Positions 1-9,020 of a DNA stretch of 64,000 bases are shown one piece after another (position 1 is the stretch's first letter; every line of letters starts with the position of its first letter). The notes under the pieces were generated by a model, which worked only from the letters and a program-made list of their open reading frames with translations, was not told where the DNA came from and searched no databases. Source of the stretch: Lagopus muta (lineage: Eukaryota > Chordata > Aves > Galliformes > Phasianidae). The position numbers were made by a program, and so were the translations under genes. The stretch is from assembly GCF_023343835.1 (NCBI RefSeq), contig NC_064437.1, positions 4,292,001 to 4,356,000 of the forward strand, read 5' to 3'.

Positions 1-1199
1 GACATGGTTTTATTTCTGGAAGGCATCAGTAGAGTACTATTGCCTCAGCATAATGGTGTTACAAAACCATGCTGGGGATCCATCCCTACCGCATGATGGG
101 CTTGCAAAACCTTCCAAGAGTAGTTGCACTGAAAAGGGTCTGTGACCTTCTCTTTGTGGAGCAGCGTTGCATTGCCACAGTCAGGAGCTCTGGCAGACAA
201 ACCCTTGTAAGCTTATGAACTCCCTGTTTCCCACCCAGTAAGTCAGCCATGAACATCCCCTGAAGGCTCATGTTGTAAAGTCAGTGTAAAACAAAAAAGA
301 GACCACAGATTACAGCCCATGGGAGCTTCAAACCACGCCAAAGGCAAGATCCAACAGACCCTATAGCCATAGAAGGGCATACTGAGAGCTGGTTTACAGC
401 CTCCTGGCCTTGGTTTCAAGTGCTGGCTTTGGAACCACTGTCTGGCAGTCAGTCTGTTTGGACTCTGCCTCTGGCATCAGGGGAAGCAATGCTCAGAGAT
501 CTCTAAGCTCCTGAGGGAGCTTTGTAAGTGTGGGGATGAGATCTTCTGCTCCAGCTCCTGTGTCCTGGAGCCTGCCAGCCCACAAAGAGCCACCACTGCT
601 CTTCACTAATGTGGGTTCACCCATGGTCAGGCACTCAGTTCTGTGTTACTCATAGTCCTCTGCTAACTTTAACTTCATCTCTTCCTTTGGTGTTCCCTCA
701 GTGTGTAAGCCCTTTCTTTCTTTCTGCCTGAACCAGGAAGACCTAAAGATTCAGCAAAGCATTCAGGCTACAAGTCAGTGTTTTTTTGTCACTTACTTGT
801 CTAAATAACACATAAAAGGCTCCCTCTCCTCAGGCCAGGCTCTCCATGAAATGTGTAGAACAGGAGAGGTGCAAATGAAAACCTTGGAGGCGTTAGGTGC
901 TGTTTTTCCAAACATTCCCCATCAGTAAGCAGGCAGCCCCCCAGCACAGCACAATCCCACTGAGATCTTTAAGCTGTATTTCTAGGATTTCTCTAAACCA
1001 GGGGCCTCAAGCTTTTAAACACAAAGGGAGCTGGGGAATGGTTTTCTTAGCAAGAGATTTGAGCAAATCAGTGCTTTTTGACTCACTTTTTTTTCCCCCC
1101 TCCTATGGACATCTGCTGGGGTCTGTATTTTTTGAGTCATGGGGGTGAAGGGGACTGAGGGGGGAGGAGAGGTCTGCAGACAAGGCAAGCACAACTTAC
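1..1199. other. Unannotated stretch, no supported gene
   Basis: Mostly unique sequence with no repeat family I recognise. A plus-strand exon-like segment at about 480-522 has a pyrimidine-rich acceptor before it and TTT|GTAAGT after it, but it is only 43 nt long. At the left edge the minus strand shows an acceptor-like 'ccttccag' at about 17-24, so an exon could continue off the window. Neither is strong enough to call. Confidence 0.5.
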
Positions 1200-1253
1200 T
1201 CTGGAAAGATTCCCGGATGCTATAAATGGGAGCCCCCTCACAGTGCAGCTCAT
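1200..1253 (-). other. Exon-like segment on minus strand (54 nt), unknown gene
   Basis: Read on the minus strand, a strong acceptor ('attttccttcag') precedes this 54-nt segment and a strong donor (CCAGA|GTAAGT) follows it. It is open in two phases. Entered with one base carried over it reads DELHCEGAPIYSIRESFQ, entered in phase 0 it reads MSCTVRGLPFIASGNLSR, and entered in phase 2 it meets TGA at once. I do not recognise either peptide. The plus strand of the same segment contains TATAAATG at about 1220-1227, so it could instead be promoter-like on the other strand. Splice-like pairs this good do arise by chance in kilobases of vertebrate DNA, so this stays a candidate. Confidence 0.25.
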
Positions 1254-1324
1254 CTGAAGGAAAATGAAAATATCAGGCATCCAAGAAGCATATGTGCAGA
1301 TGGCTTAAAGCCCAGCCTCCTTAC

Positions 1325-1363
1325 CAGAGCTCTGCATTAAATAAAATGCACCGGGTCATGTTG
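1325..1363 (-). other. Exon-like segment on minus strand (39 nt), unknown gene
   Basis: On the minus strand the acceptor context is 'atctcttatatctgcag' and the donor is CTCTG|GTAAGG. The 39-nt segment is open only when entered in phase 2, where it reads NMTRCILFNAEL with an N-glycosylation-type NMT. It sits 71 bp upstream, in the direction of reading, of the exon-like segment at 1200-1253. Joining the two makes a TGA at the junction. The pair could be a spliced noncoding transcript, the end of a short coding transcript, or chance. Confidence 0.2.
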
Positions 1364-1632
1364 CTGCAGATATAAGAGATTACTAGGTGCAATGTGCACT
1401 TCTCTGTGAAACTGCAGGTTTTCAAACAATTGCAAATTCAGACCTTGTTTATGGATCAAGCAAATGGCTCCAGTCAAGCAGAACAGCCCCCTTTTTTTGG
1501 CTGGGGTCAGGAGGCTCATACTCTGCAAGACTTCACTGCAGACACAGCTCAGGAGGAGAGCAGTCTCAACACCAGTGTGAGAAGCAGCATCCAAGAGGGC
1601 TATTGACTACGACCTGTATTTTTGAAGGATGA

Positions 1633-1842
1633 TATGAATCAATCCAGAGCCTTGGCAAGACCCCGCAGTTGGGGCTTGTGCTTTCAGCCAATGTCAATTA
1701 TGTCATTACTGAGCCTGCAGAAGCTATTACTAATGTTACTTTTACAGTTCACTGCCGACCAGAGAAAAGAGTTTTTCACACTGTTGTCGTTTTGTTGGAG
1801 CAAGACTATACGAATCACAGATGGCTTCCTTGCCAGATGTAG
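1633..1842 (+). other. Short open frame of unclear status, ends before an A-rich tract
   Basis: A plus-strand frame is open from 1633 to a TAG at 1840-1842. Its middle part (about 1696-1800) has an alternating hydrophobic/polar pattern that looks protein-like. It has no ATG near its start and no convincing acceptor. An A-rich tract follows at 1956-1981, which could suggest a retroposed copy, but no target-site duplication is visible. I do not recognise the peptide. Chance is the likeliest explanation. Confidence 0.12.
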
Positions 1843-1955
1843 CCTCGCAGGACAGCAATTTGGGGTTTACAAGAGGTTTAATGAAAACTTGGCATTTTCC
1901 CAACTTTTGGCAAATACTCTTGGGCTGTCATCTCACACAAGCAAGTTGAGATCCT

Positions 1956-1981
1956 AAAAAAAAGAAAAAAAAAAAAAAAAA
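1956..1981. repeat. A-rich simple repeat
   Basis: Almost pure A with a single internal G. On the minus strand it forms a T tract ending in TAG, which resembles a splice acceptor, so it may produce false exon predictions. Confidence 0.9.
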
Positions 1982-3419
1982 CCAAGTCGAATGACTTGTT
2001 CTCTCAGCAGAGAGGCAAAAAGTTTTTACCTGAGAAACAAAAAACCAAGTGAGCAAACCAATACTCTATCACATTGGGCCTGAGCTCATGATCACTGCAG
2101 TTATTGAAAGGCTCTCCTGAACGCTGGATCTGTTCCCAGATATTTGCTGTTGCTTTGGAGGGGCCCAATGCATTTCAGCTGACACAATATGTTGAACATG
2201 GAGGGGGGAGGAGTGACATCCAGGTATATCAAAAACCACATCAGCCTTTCTTTGATGTTTACTGCTCGTATTTCAGTGATGGTTTTGCTGCTTTGTCCTG
2301 AAAAGAGATTTGGCTTGTTAGCTTCTCTGCTTTCTGTTTCCTTGATGGTATGAGCAGCTCATTTCAATTGTTCTGAAAGAAATTCTCAGCTGAGTGCTGT
2401 CAGATGGATGATATCACCTGTATTCAACAACACATCCAAATGGTGCACAACCAACCAACACCTTCAGCACCAAACTGGAAACCTCTTCACATTGTTTCAT
2501 TTTTCAAGATGATGATATCCCTTTTCCTGCTTGCAGATGTTTATACCCAGCAAAACTTGGCATAGCACAATGCCATTTTAAGCTTAACACTGCTTGTATC
2601 ACCACTCTTGATTCCCACCACTCCAGACTGATATTCATCCTTGTCCAAACTGCCAAATGGAGTCAGCTGCACTGATCTGGCCGTGAAGTTTCTTCAGTTA
2701 TGGTCTGGATGAGGAATGATTTTCTCAGTCCCAGTAGTCTCAAAATGCTGTCTTGAGTGCAATGTGTGGGAAGAAAAATGCCAGGAGCTGCCCCAGTGGG
2801 ACAGAGCACCATTGACAAGACTGCATTGGGGCCATTCAAAATATCAGTGCCAACAAACAAATCTCAAAACATTAGTCACAGAGTCTCAAGGTAATGAGCC
2901 ACTCTATGTGGGCCTTTACCAGTCTCCCATAACCAGCTATATCTGCTTTAGCCAGCCTGCTGGTCTTAAAATGCCTTCAACCTGAGCAATCCATTTTTTA
3001 ATCGCCACTGGTGCACAAACAAGATTACTGAACTCTCTGGAGAAAGGAGGAAGTAGCACTTCACATCCATGTGGCAAAGGAATTAAGAAACCAGCTGGAG
3101 AAATGTAATCATGGAGATGTCATCCTTTTTCTACTGGCTGAGGTTTGGACGTAGAGCTGACATTCAACCCTCCCCAGCACTCCTGTGGATCCAGACTTCT
3201 CAAGGATCACTCTTCAACAGTTTTCCTCCTGACTTCTGCCTGTGTGAGGTGTTCAGGGACTTTACAGAAATGAAGTTTATTTCCCAAGATGCAAATTGAA
3301 TTAACATCCCTAAGATAAAGGGCAAGAATCATGGATTGCCCTCTTTCTGCATTGGTAACTGTGTGATGGAGTCATAATTTCCTTAAGGGAAAGCCATAAA
3401 TCTCCCTCCCTTTCCTCTC

Positions 3420-3438
3420 AAAAAAAAAAAAAAAAAAA
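3420..3438. repeat. Poly-A tract
   Basis: An uninterrupted run of A with no retroposon body or target-site duplication recognised on either side. Confidence 0.9.
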
Positions 3439-3844
3439 GTGCCAGTCTTTCTCAAACAAGGTTTCTAACAATCTCCCATTTTCTAGATGAACTTTGTATG
3501 GGATCAGAAAAAAAATCAGTTGGCTTTTGATTACTAGTCTATACAAAGTGCCACCTATCACTCCATAATGCACTCATCTGAGAGGGTGATCGTTAATTAA
3601 TATTACAACCACCTAAATAGTATGCTTTTTTATGCGCCAGAAGACAGATCCTTGTACAGTAGTAATCCTAATAGTAGCCATCCCTGAAATATATTTAACT
3701 TAAAGTTACCCTATCCTGCATAGATAGGGTTTTTTTTTTCCCCACTCCTGCAAAGCCATGAGAATCTTTATACCCATGGAACATGACTTTAACTCCTGTT
3801 CTGCAAATGCTTCTCTGTAGGTGTCCCAGAGATCCAGTCCTCAC

Positions 3845-3887
3845 TGAGTTTTGGGTAGCACCGAGTTCAAAGGAAAGTGCTGTAACT
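3845..3887 (-). other. Exon-like segment on minus strand (43 nt), unknown gene
   Basis: On the minus strand a pyrimidine-rich acceptor ('gttttctcttcag') precedes the segment and AACTCA|GTGAGG follows. Entered in phase 1 it is open (LQHFPLNSVLPKT after the split codon) and leaves in phase 2. That entry phase fits the phase-1 exit of the signal-anchor exon at 7727-7811, and the exit fits the phase-2 entry of 1325-1363. No family is recognised and the segment is short. Confidence 0.15.
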
Positions 3888-3947
3888 CTGAAGAGAAAAC
3901 TGAAATTTAGTAGTGTGGGAGAAAAATTTAATTCCTTCTTACACTAT

Positions 3948-3965
3948 AAAAAAAAAAAAAAAAAA
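3948..3965. repeat. Poly-A tract
   Basis: An uninterrupted A run. It encodes the lysine string in a spurious open frame. Confidence 0.9.
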
Positions 3966-5165
3966 TCGTTGTCTCTTAGCTCAGGCAGATTTCATCTCAC
4001 TGCCCCCAACTCCATCTGTACTCAGTGAAAAGACTGAGATATCTACAGTGTGTTTTGGGCATCTACACTCCTGAGGAGCCTGTGTCTCCTCATTGACTGC
4101 AATGGGCACTAGCTAACATAGGTTGATAGGTAGGTGAGGTGGCTCCTACCCCTCTGTCAAGTTGTGTTTTCCTCCTTCCTTTCACAAAATAGAAGTGAAC
4201 ACAGCTCCACCTGAAAAATCTGCTGTAAGGACCCAGAGCTTGAGGAGAGGAAAGTGGTTAAATGAGCCAGCAAGGCGGTCATGGCAAATACCTACATTCA
4301 AGTGTTCATGGTTGGTAATGTATAACATTCCCTAGTAAAATCACAGTGTTATTAATTTTTCTGGCTCCGGAATAGTAAAAGCAAGAGGAGAAATCTGGCC
4401 CAATGATCCATCATCTTAGGCTTTGAAATAGAGCCAACTTTGGTGAAATTTGAGTGAGCTCTTAGAAACACAAGGAGAGCTAAAGCAACAAGTGCATTTC
4501 ACTGAGCTGTGATATCATCCTGCATTCATTTCTAGAGGGGAAGCTGTTTATCGGATGCATAGGAAAGAAAAAAAACAGCAGAAAAGCACCCACATATTCA
4601 AAGCAACCCCAGCAAAGAACTTAAAACCTGAAGTCATTTCCTTGATGAGCTTCAGACATTATTTGTAATCCACACTGAACCAGAAGAAAAAGAGAAATAA
4701 AAGGAAAGGAAAAGTCTGTTGCAACCTTAGTGGCTGGAAAGGAAGGTGCAGAGCTGTGATGGGCAGCAGCAAGCTGGAAACTGCCAAACCAGCCAATGGG
4801 GATGTCTTGACCTGCCCTAGGCTGGCTCTGAGCACCCAGAGGGACAAGTTTCATTGCAAGAAGTCAAGGAGGCTTGGCAAAGCCCTGGTACAACCTGGGA
4901 GCAACTCGTTGTCTTGCCAGAGTCCTGAGATGTTTGTCAGAGCCTCTAACCAAGTCCCAAACCCCTTCATGGCTGGTGGGGGGAGGGATGGAGTCAGCAG
5001 TTTTCACTGACCTAGTCAAGAGCATCTAGGGCATCCATGCACATGTAAAAAGACACAAAAGGTCATCAGCACATGCATCTCTTCTGCCTCCAAAGAGGAA
5101 TTGTTCCTCTAGGAAGGCATACAAGGTATAAGAGTGTCCACAGGGTTGGAGAAAGTATGTGGCAT

Positions 5166-5285
5166 AGGATGATAGAGGCTGCAAAAAGACCATGAAGATC
5201 ATCTGGTCCAACCGCCAACCCATCACCCCATAAAACATATCATTGGTGCCATGTTATCAGGGCTCCAAGCACACTTATTCAGAGC
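5166..5285 (-). mobile_element. CR1 retrotransposon 3' fragment
   Basis: Read on the minus strand this is the 3' end of a CR1 LINE. On the plus strand the diagnostic blocks 'gatcatctggtccaacc' and 'caacccatcacccc' appear in the expected order. It is diverged, truncated at its 5' end, and has no coding capacity. Confidence 0.75.
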
Positions 5286-5434
5286 TCAAGAAGACATTGA
5301 CATGCCAGGTTGTGGGAACATTTTCCTCCCTCCCAGTAAATGTGACTCAAGCCATGTCTGTTTCATAAGACAGCAGAATGTCTAAGAAAGGACTGCCATT
5401 TTTTGCATTTTTGCCAATGAAAAGCAGCACTTAC

Positions 5435-5682
5435 GGAATCATAGATTCATTTGAGTTGGGAGGGACCCTTAAATGTCATCTAGCTCATCTCTCCTGCAAT
5501 GAGCACAACTCCATCAGAAGCTCAGAGCCCCATCAGGCCTGACCTTGGGTGTTCTAGGGATGGGGCATTTCATACTCCAGCTGGGGCATGCTTCTCTAGT
5601 GCTTGTAGAAAGACAGGTAATAGTGACAATGAACATTATATGAGGTATTTCTCCTTGCTGAAATTCAGACCAAGGAGCAAGA
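5435..5682 (-). mobile_element. CR1 retrotransposon 3' fragment, different subfamily
   Basis: On the plus strand this starts with 'ggaatcatag' and runs through CR1 blocks equivalent to 'gttgggagggaccc', 'ccccatcaggcctgacc' and 'agggatggggcat'. The internal sequence differs from the neighbour at 5166-5285, so the two belong to different CR1 subfamilies. It is 5'-truncated. A GTAAGT-like motif immediately left of it on the minus strand is probably accidental. Confidence 0.85.
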
Positions 5683-6696
5683 GATGCAGTTCATAAGCAA
5701 TGCAGCACTGTTAGTGCACTGCTCTGATGCCAGGTGACATGGAATATTAGGGTGTCAGCCTGATCATACTCCATGCAGGGAAGAACTCAACACCTTCCTG
5801 AGCTCCCAGAAGCATTCTGCACCAGGCAGCCTGCAGACACCAACATAAAGCAACAGATGCTGCCAGCCGGTGATATGAAGTGGACACACAAAGCTGCAGA
5901 GGTGTGAATACTCCCTGGATGCTCCTCAGGCTTACATCAGCTCATTGTAGCTTCCTGTAGGCTGCACAATAAAGGCAAGTTTTCTTTTTTAAAGGACTAT
6001 TAATCTGTTAGTGTCAGAAGTAGCTGGCATGACTCTACAGTCACCTGCCTCACACTGACCATCCCTGTGATGCTTAGTGGAGCAGCATCTCACTTTCACC
6101 AAGCATGGCGTGGCAAAGACTGGCTTCTTCCCCACTATGAAATATCTTTTTTTGTATTGTGATTTTTAAAATAACAAAGTGCAATTGCTCAGCACAATGA
6201 GCTTCAGCACTAACCACAAGCACAGGGCTGGCTGAAGGAAGCAGCAAGCTGGGAGGCATTACCAGGTTGTTAGTGCTAAAAGCAAAGAATTGCAAGGAAA
6301 ATACAGCCTCCCCCCTTGTGCCAACCTCTGGTCAGCCTTCCCAGGCCCATTTTCCAGCAGCAGCATGAAATCAGCAAGGCCCATCTAGCCATTTTTGTAT
6401 AAAGGGGAGGATTTTCCACAAGTCATCACGAGCCCTAATCACATTGCCATAATGAAAACCTGCTGAGCTCTCTATCGCTGTTCAGAGCCAAATGAAGACA
6501 GATTGAGGCAGATGTGATGGGGTCACAAAGTAGACTTGTTGTGACAGAGGAGCATGGGGGAAGCAGCGTCTTTGTCTTCTCCCATTCTGTTTTCACCACC
6601 ATCCCCCTTTCTCACCACATATTGTGCCTTAACCCCATGTAGACACTTCCCTGCCTTGACCTCAGCACAGCAATGCTTTCTAGTGGATGGTTGTTT

Positions 6697-6709
6697 CCCC
6701 CCCCCCCCC
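6697..6709. repeat. Poly-C run
   Basis: Thirteen consecutive C. A homopolymer of this kind is prone to length error in sequencing. Confidence 0.9.
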
Positions 6710-7566
6710 AAACTTATTCTTTCTGAATTTAGTTTCCATTTTCAAAGCTTATTTTCATTTCTTAGTGAAAAGGACAGGTTCCCTGCTTATCCTCTATTAG
6801 AGATCCTTCAGTTTGCAGCTAGACCACGGCCACTGAAGCACTCCAGGCACCCCAAGGCCATGCCTCTCCTCCTCTCACTGAGCCCCATGGTGTTTTCCCA
6901 CAGATGAGAACTCCCCATGCTCTGCTTCGACTTCTCTGTCAATAACCTTCCCTGACTGGCTCTGAGATTCATCAGGTCAAGGAGGTTTTCTTCATACACA
7001 GCTTAATACCCTGCTTGGGCCATTGGCAATTCATCTCAGCCTGACACCTGATGAACTTCCAGAGACCCACGTGGACCAGAGGGGAATTAGGTGGCCTTTT
7101 AATGGGCAGAAACATAATGAGATCAGGGTGAGAAACGTCAAAAGTCAACCTCAGCAACAAAAACAACTCCTCTGAACCCAAATAGAACTTGTCCACACCA
7201 TAACCCAAAGTTCATCCAAGTGAGGTGCATGAAGGACTGAGCACCACATTTTTCTCCAGCTTATCAACCTGTTTTCAGACAGGTTTATTTCAGACAACCT
7301 TCACAGATGTAGACAAAGCTTGGACCCATTTGTTGCTCCCAGCAAGACAGACACTCAGGGCTACATCAGATTGCAGAAAAAACACAACAACAAAGACCAT
7401 GCTTCCCAGACACTGATGCTTCAGAAAGGACAGTGTTGTTTTCAAGGCAGAAGGCAGTAGCCTGGAGTTCAGTTATGTTGTACAAGTGATTAATGAGTTG
7501 TTTAGGGAGCAGAAAGAAACATGGAGCCTGAGAAAGGTCTCCTCTCCATGCCTGCCTTGTAACACT

Positions 7567-7587
7567 AAAAAAAAAAAAAAAAAAAAA
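7567..7587. repeat. Poly-A tract
   Basis: Twenty-one consecutive A, with no retroposon body recognised upstream. Confidence 0.95.
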
Positions 7588-7726
7588 GCCAATTCAGTAA
7601 ACACGGACACTGTGTATTTTTTGAGTATCTAAGAAGCATTTGAGGTATACTGCACATGCAATAGGAATGACCCAATGACTCGTGAATGCTGAGGGCAAGC
7701 AGGCATGCTTCCTGGACACAGCTTAC

Positions 7727-7811
7727 CAGCTAGCAGTATAACAACAATCAGCAATGCTAACACAAATCCTAAAGAAGCCAAACACAGCAAGACGCGTTTC
7801 TTGTTTAACAT
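7727..7811 (-). CDS. Candidate first coding exon of a signal-anchored membrane protein
   Basis: On the minus strand an ATG at 7811 opens a frame whose first 28 codons read Met-Leu-Asn-Lys-Lys-Arg followed by about 22 hydrophobic residues (Val-7 to Ala-28). A short basic start plus one long hydrophobic stretch without a clear signal-peptidase site suits a type II membrane anchor. The frame then meets a strong donor (GCTG|GTAAGC, GT at 7725-7726), leaving in phase 1. Upstream a T-rich acceptor ends at 7837, giving an exon of 7727-7836 with 25 nt of leader. Reading through the donor would continue to a stop at 7629 and give a 60-residue product, so an unspliced micropeptide is an alternative. 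I cannot name the protein. The rest of the gene would lie at lower coordinates or beyond the left edge. The support is signal-based only. Confidence 0.3.
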
Positions 7812-7897
7812 ATGTAAGCAGCAGCAGATACAGTTGCTTTAAACCCAAGAAAACAGCAGTCATGTTCCAGTAATAAAAAAAAGAAAGAATCACTTAC

Positions 7898-7955
7898 CCC
7901 TTTCCAAGGATCAAGGCTCACCAAACACTCCAAAAGAAGGAATATCCAAGCAGAG
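7898..7955 (-). other. Candidate noncoding first exon (minus strand)
   Basis: Just upstream of the signal-anchor exon the minus strand carries a near-consensus donor (GGG|GTAAGT, GT at 7896-7897). A weak TATA-like 'tttaag' lies at about 7980-7986, which would place a start near 7950-7957, so the 5' end given is a guess. The implied intron (7837-7897) would be only 61 bp, at or below the usual lower limit for bird introns. The donor may therefore be unused, or may join to another acceptor. Confidence 0.2.
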
Positions 7956-8017
7956 ATCTTTCTCTTACAGCTGCCAGCCCTTAAATGAGGTTAGGGAGGG
8001 GTGGACCCCTCTGGTTG

Positions 8018-8075
8018 CACAGGTGAATTGCTTCCACCTGTGCTCTCAGGGCTGGCTGCTCCCCTTCACCAGGTG
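8018..8075 (-). promoter_or_regulatory. E-box cluster with inverted repeat, candidate promoter
   Basis: CACAGGTG (8018-8025) and its exact reverse complement CACCTGTG (8035-8042) flank a 9-nt spacer. A third core, CAGGTG, follows at 8070-8075. CAGGTG/CACCTG is the E-box bound by ZEB/SNAIL repressors and some class I/II bHLH factors. The cluster lies about 60-120 bp upstream of the inferred minus-strand start near 7955, where a proximal promoter would be. Binding is inferred. Confidence 0.3.
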
Positions 8076-8215
8076 TTCAATCACTGGTTCAGGCCATGAC
8101 CTAATAGTTCATGACAACAGTATTATATGCATGTAAAAAGCAGGATTCAAAGTTGTGCAGGTTTTGTGCCGTAGACACCAAGACTTTTTCCCTGTCTCCC
8201 AATTGTACTACAGAG

Positions 8216-8903
8216 GTGAGTAAAGGAAGGAGGTAGCTGGTCCCAAATGAGCACAGCTTCTCAGTTTTGAGGGTTGCAACACCAGGGATGGGAAGGCCAT
8301 CTAACAGCCCAGCTCATCTTTTGGAAATCAGATACAACATGTGCCCAGTACCATTAGCCTCTGATTGCTGAGTGGGGGGCAGGGACCTCTTGGGAACTGG
8401 TTCCTTTCTTTCTGTGAGCTCCCATGGGACGTTTTCTCACTGGAAATTGGTGCACAGATCTCAAACGTGCAACCCTACTATCCATTTATTTGCAAAGCGT
8501 GCTTTTCATCACACTGCTCTCCCTCACTCCTTCCACTCAGCACACACATTCAGCACATGCTGAAATGTATAAATAAACCAGCTTTTTGCTGGGTCAGCCC
8601 TCTGCTGGCAACCTCCTTGCACTTTGTCACCAGAGGCCACAACTCTACTCGAAGGGACCATCTGGTCTTGGCAGGACTCGGTCACTTACTCACTCACTCC
8701 TTGGTGCCAAAACACCACAAGAACAGCTCCTCAATTGCTCTTGGCTTCCCCTCTGAATGAGTGCTGAGCTGTGGGGACAGCTCATGCTGCAGAAAATGAA
8801 AAGGGGAAAAAAAAACTGCTTGCCAGCATCCAGAAAAAGAGAAGAGATGCGTGTTGTCAGGTCCTAGTGGACCATGGGCCACAGATAGAATTGCAGGGGT
8901 TGT
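8216..8903. other. Unannotated stretch beginning with a consensus donor
   Basis: The stretch opens with AGAG|GTGAGT on the plus strand (GT at 8216-8217). It could belong to a transcript leaving the same promoter region in the opposite direction, but no start site or downstream exon was found. Otherwise I see no gene or repeat family here. Confidence 0.4.
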
Positions 8904-9020
8904 TTCATAGTATCACAGAATCATTAAGGCTGGAAAGACCCTAAAATCATCTATTCCAACCATCAACCCATGTCTGTGACTGCTCTAAACCATGTCACTC
9001 AGTGCAACGTCTCCCACCAC
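8904..9020 (-). mobile_element. CR1 retrotransposon 3' fragment
   Basis: On the plus strand 'tcatagtatcacagaatc', 'gcatt'-type spacing and 'tccaaccatcaaccc' are the reverse complement of a CR1 3' end, followed by 'ccatgtcactcagtgc'. It is about 115 bp long and 5'-truncated. Confidence 0.85.

Larger units (their letters stand above)
1982..5165. other. Unannotated stretch with A-tracts
   Basis: No gene or known repeat family recognised. It holds poly-A runs at 3420-3438 and 3948-3965 and a T-run at about 3729-3738. The minus strand carries several acceptor/donor pairs enclosing tens of bases, for example around 4150-4210 and 4287-4326. Their reading phases do not agree with each other. Confidence 0.5.
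5683..7628. other. Unannotated stretch
   Basis: No gene or interspersed repeat recognised. It holds a run of 13 C at 6697-6709 and a 21-bp poly-A at 7567-7587. Minus-strand frames at 6972-7208 and 6074-6295 have acceptor-like sequence upstream. They do not continue in phase from the exon candidate at 7727-7811. Confidence 0.5.

Noticed and set aside
1956-1981. Poly-A tail of a processed pseudogene covering 1640-1955
   Set aside because: No recognisable parent gene, no AATAAA placed before the tract, and no target-site duplication.
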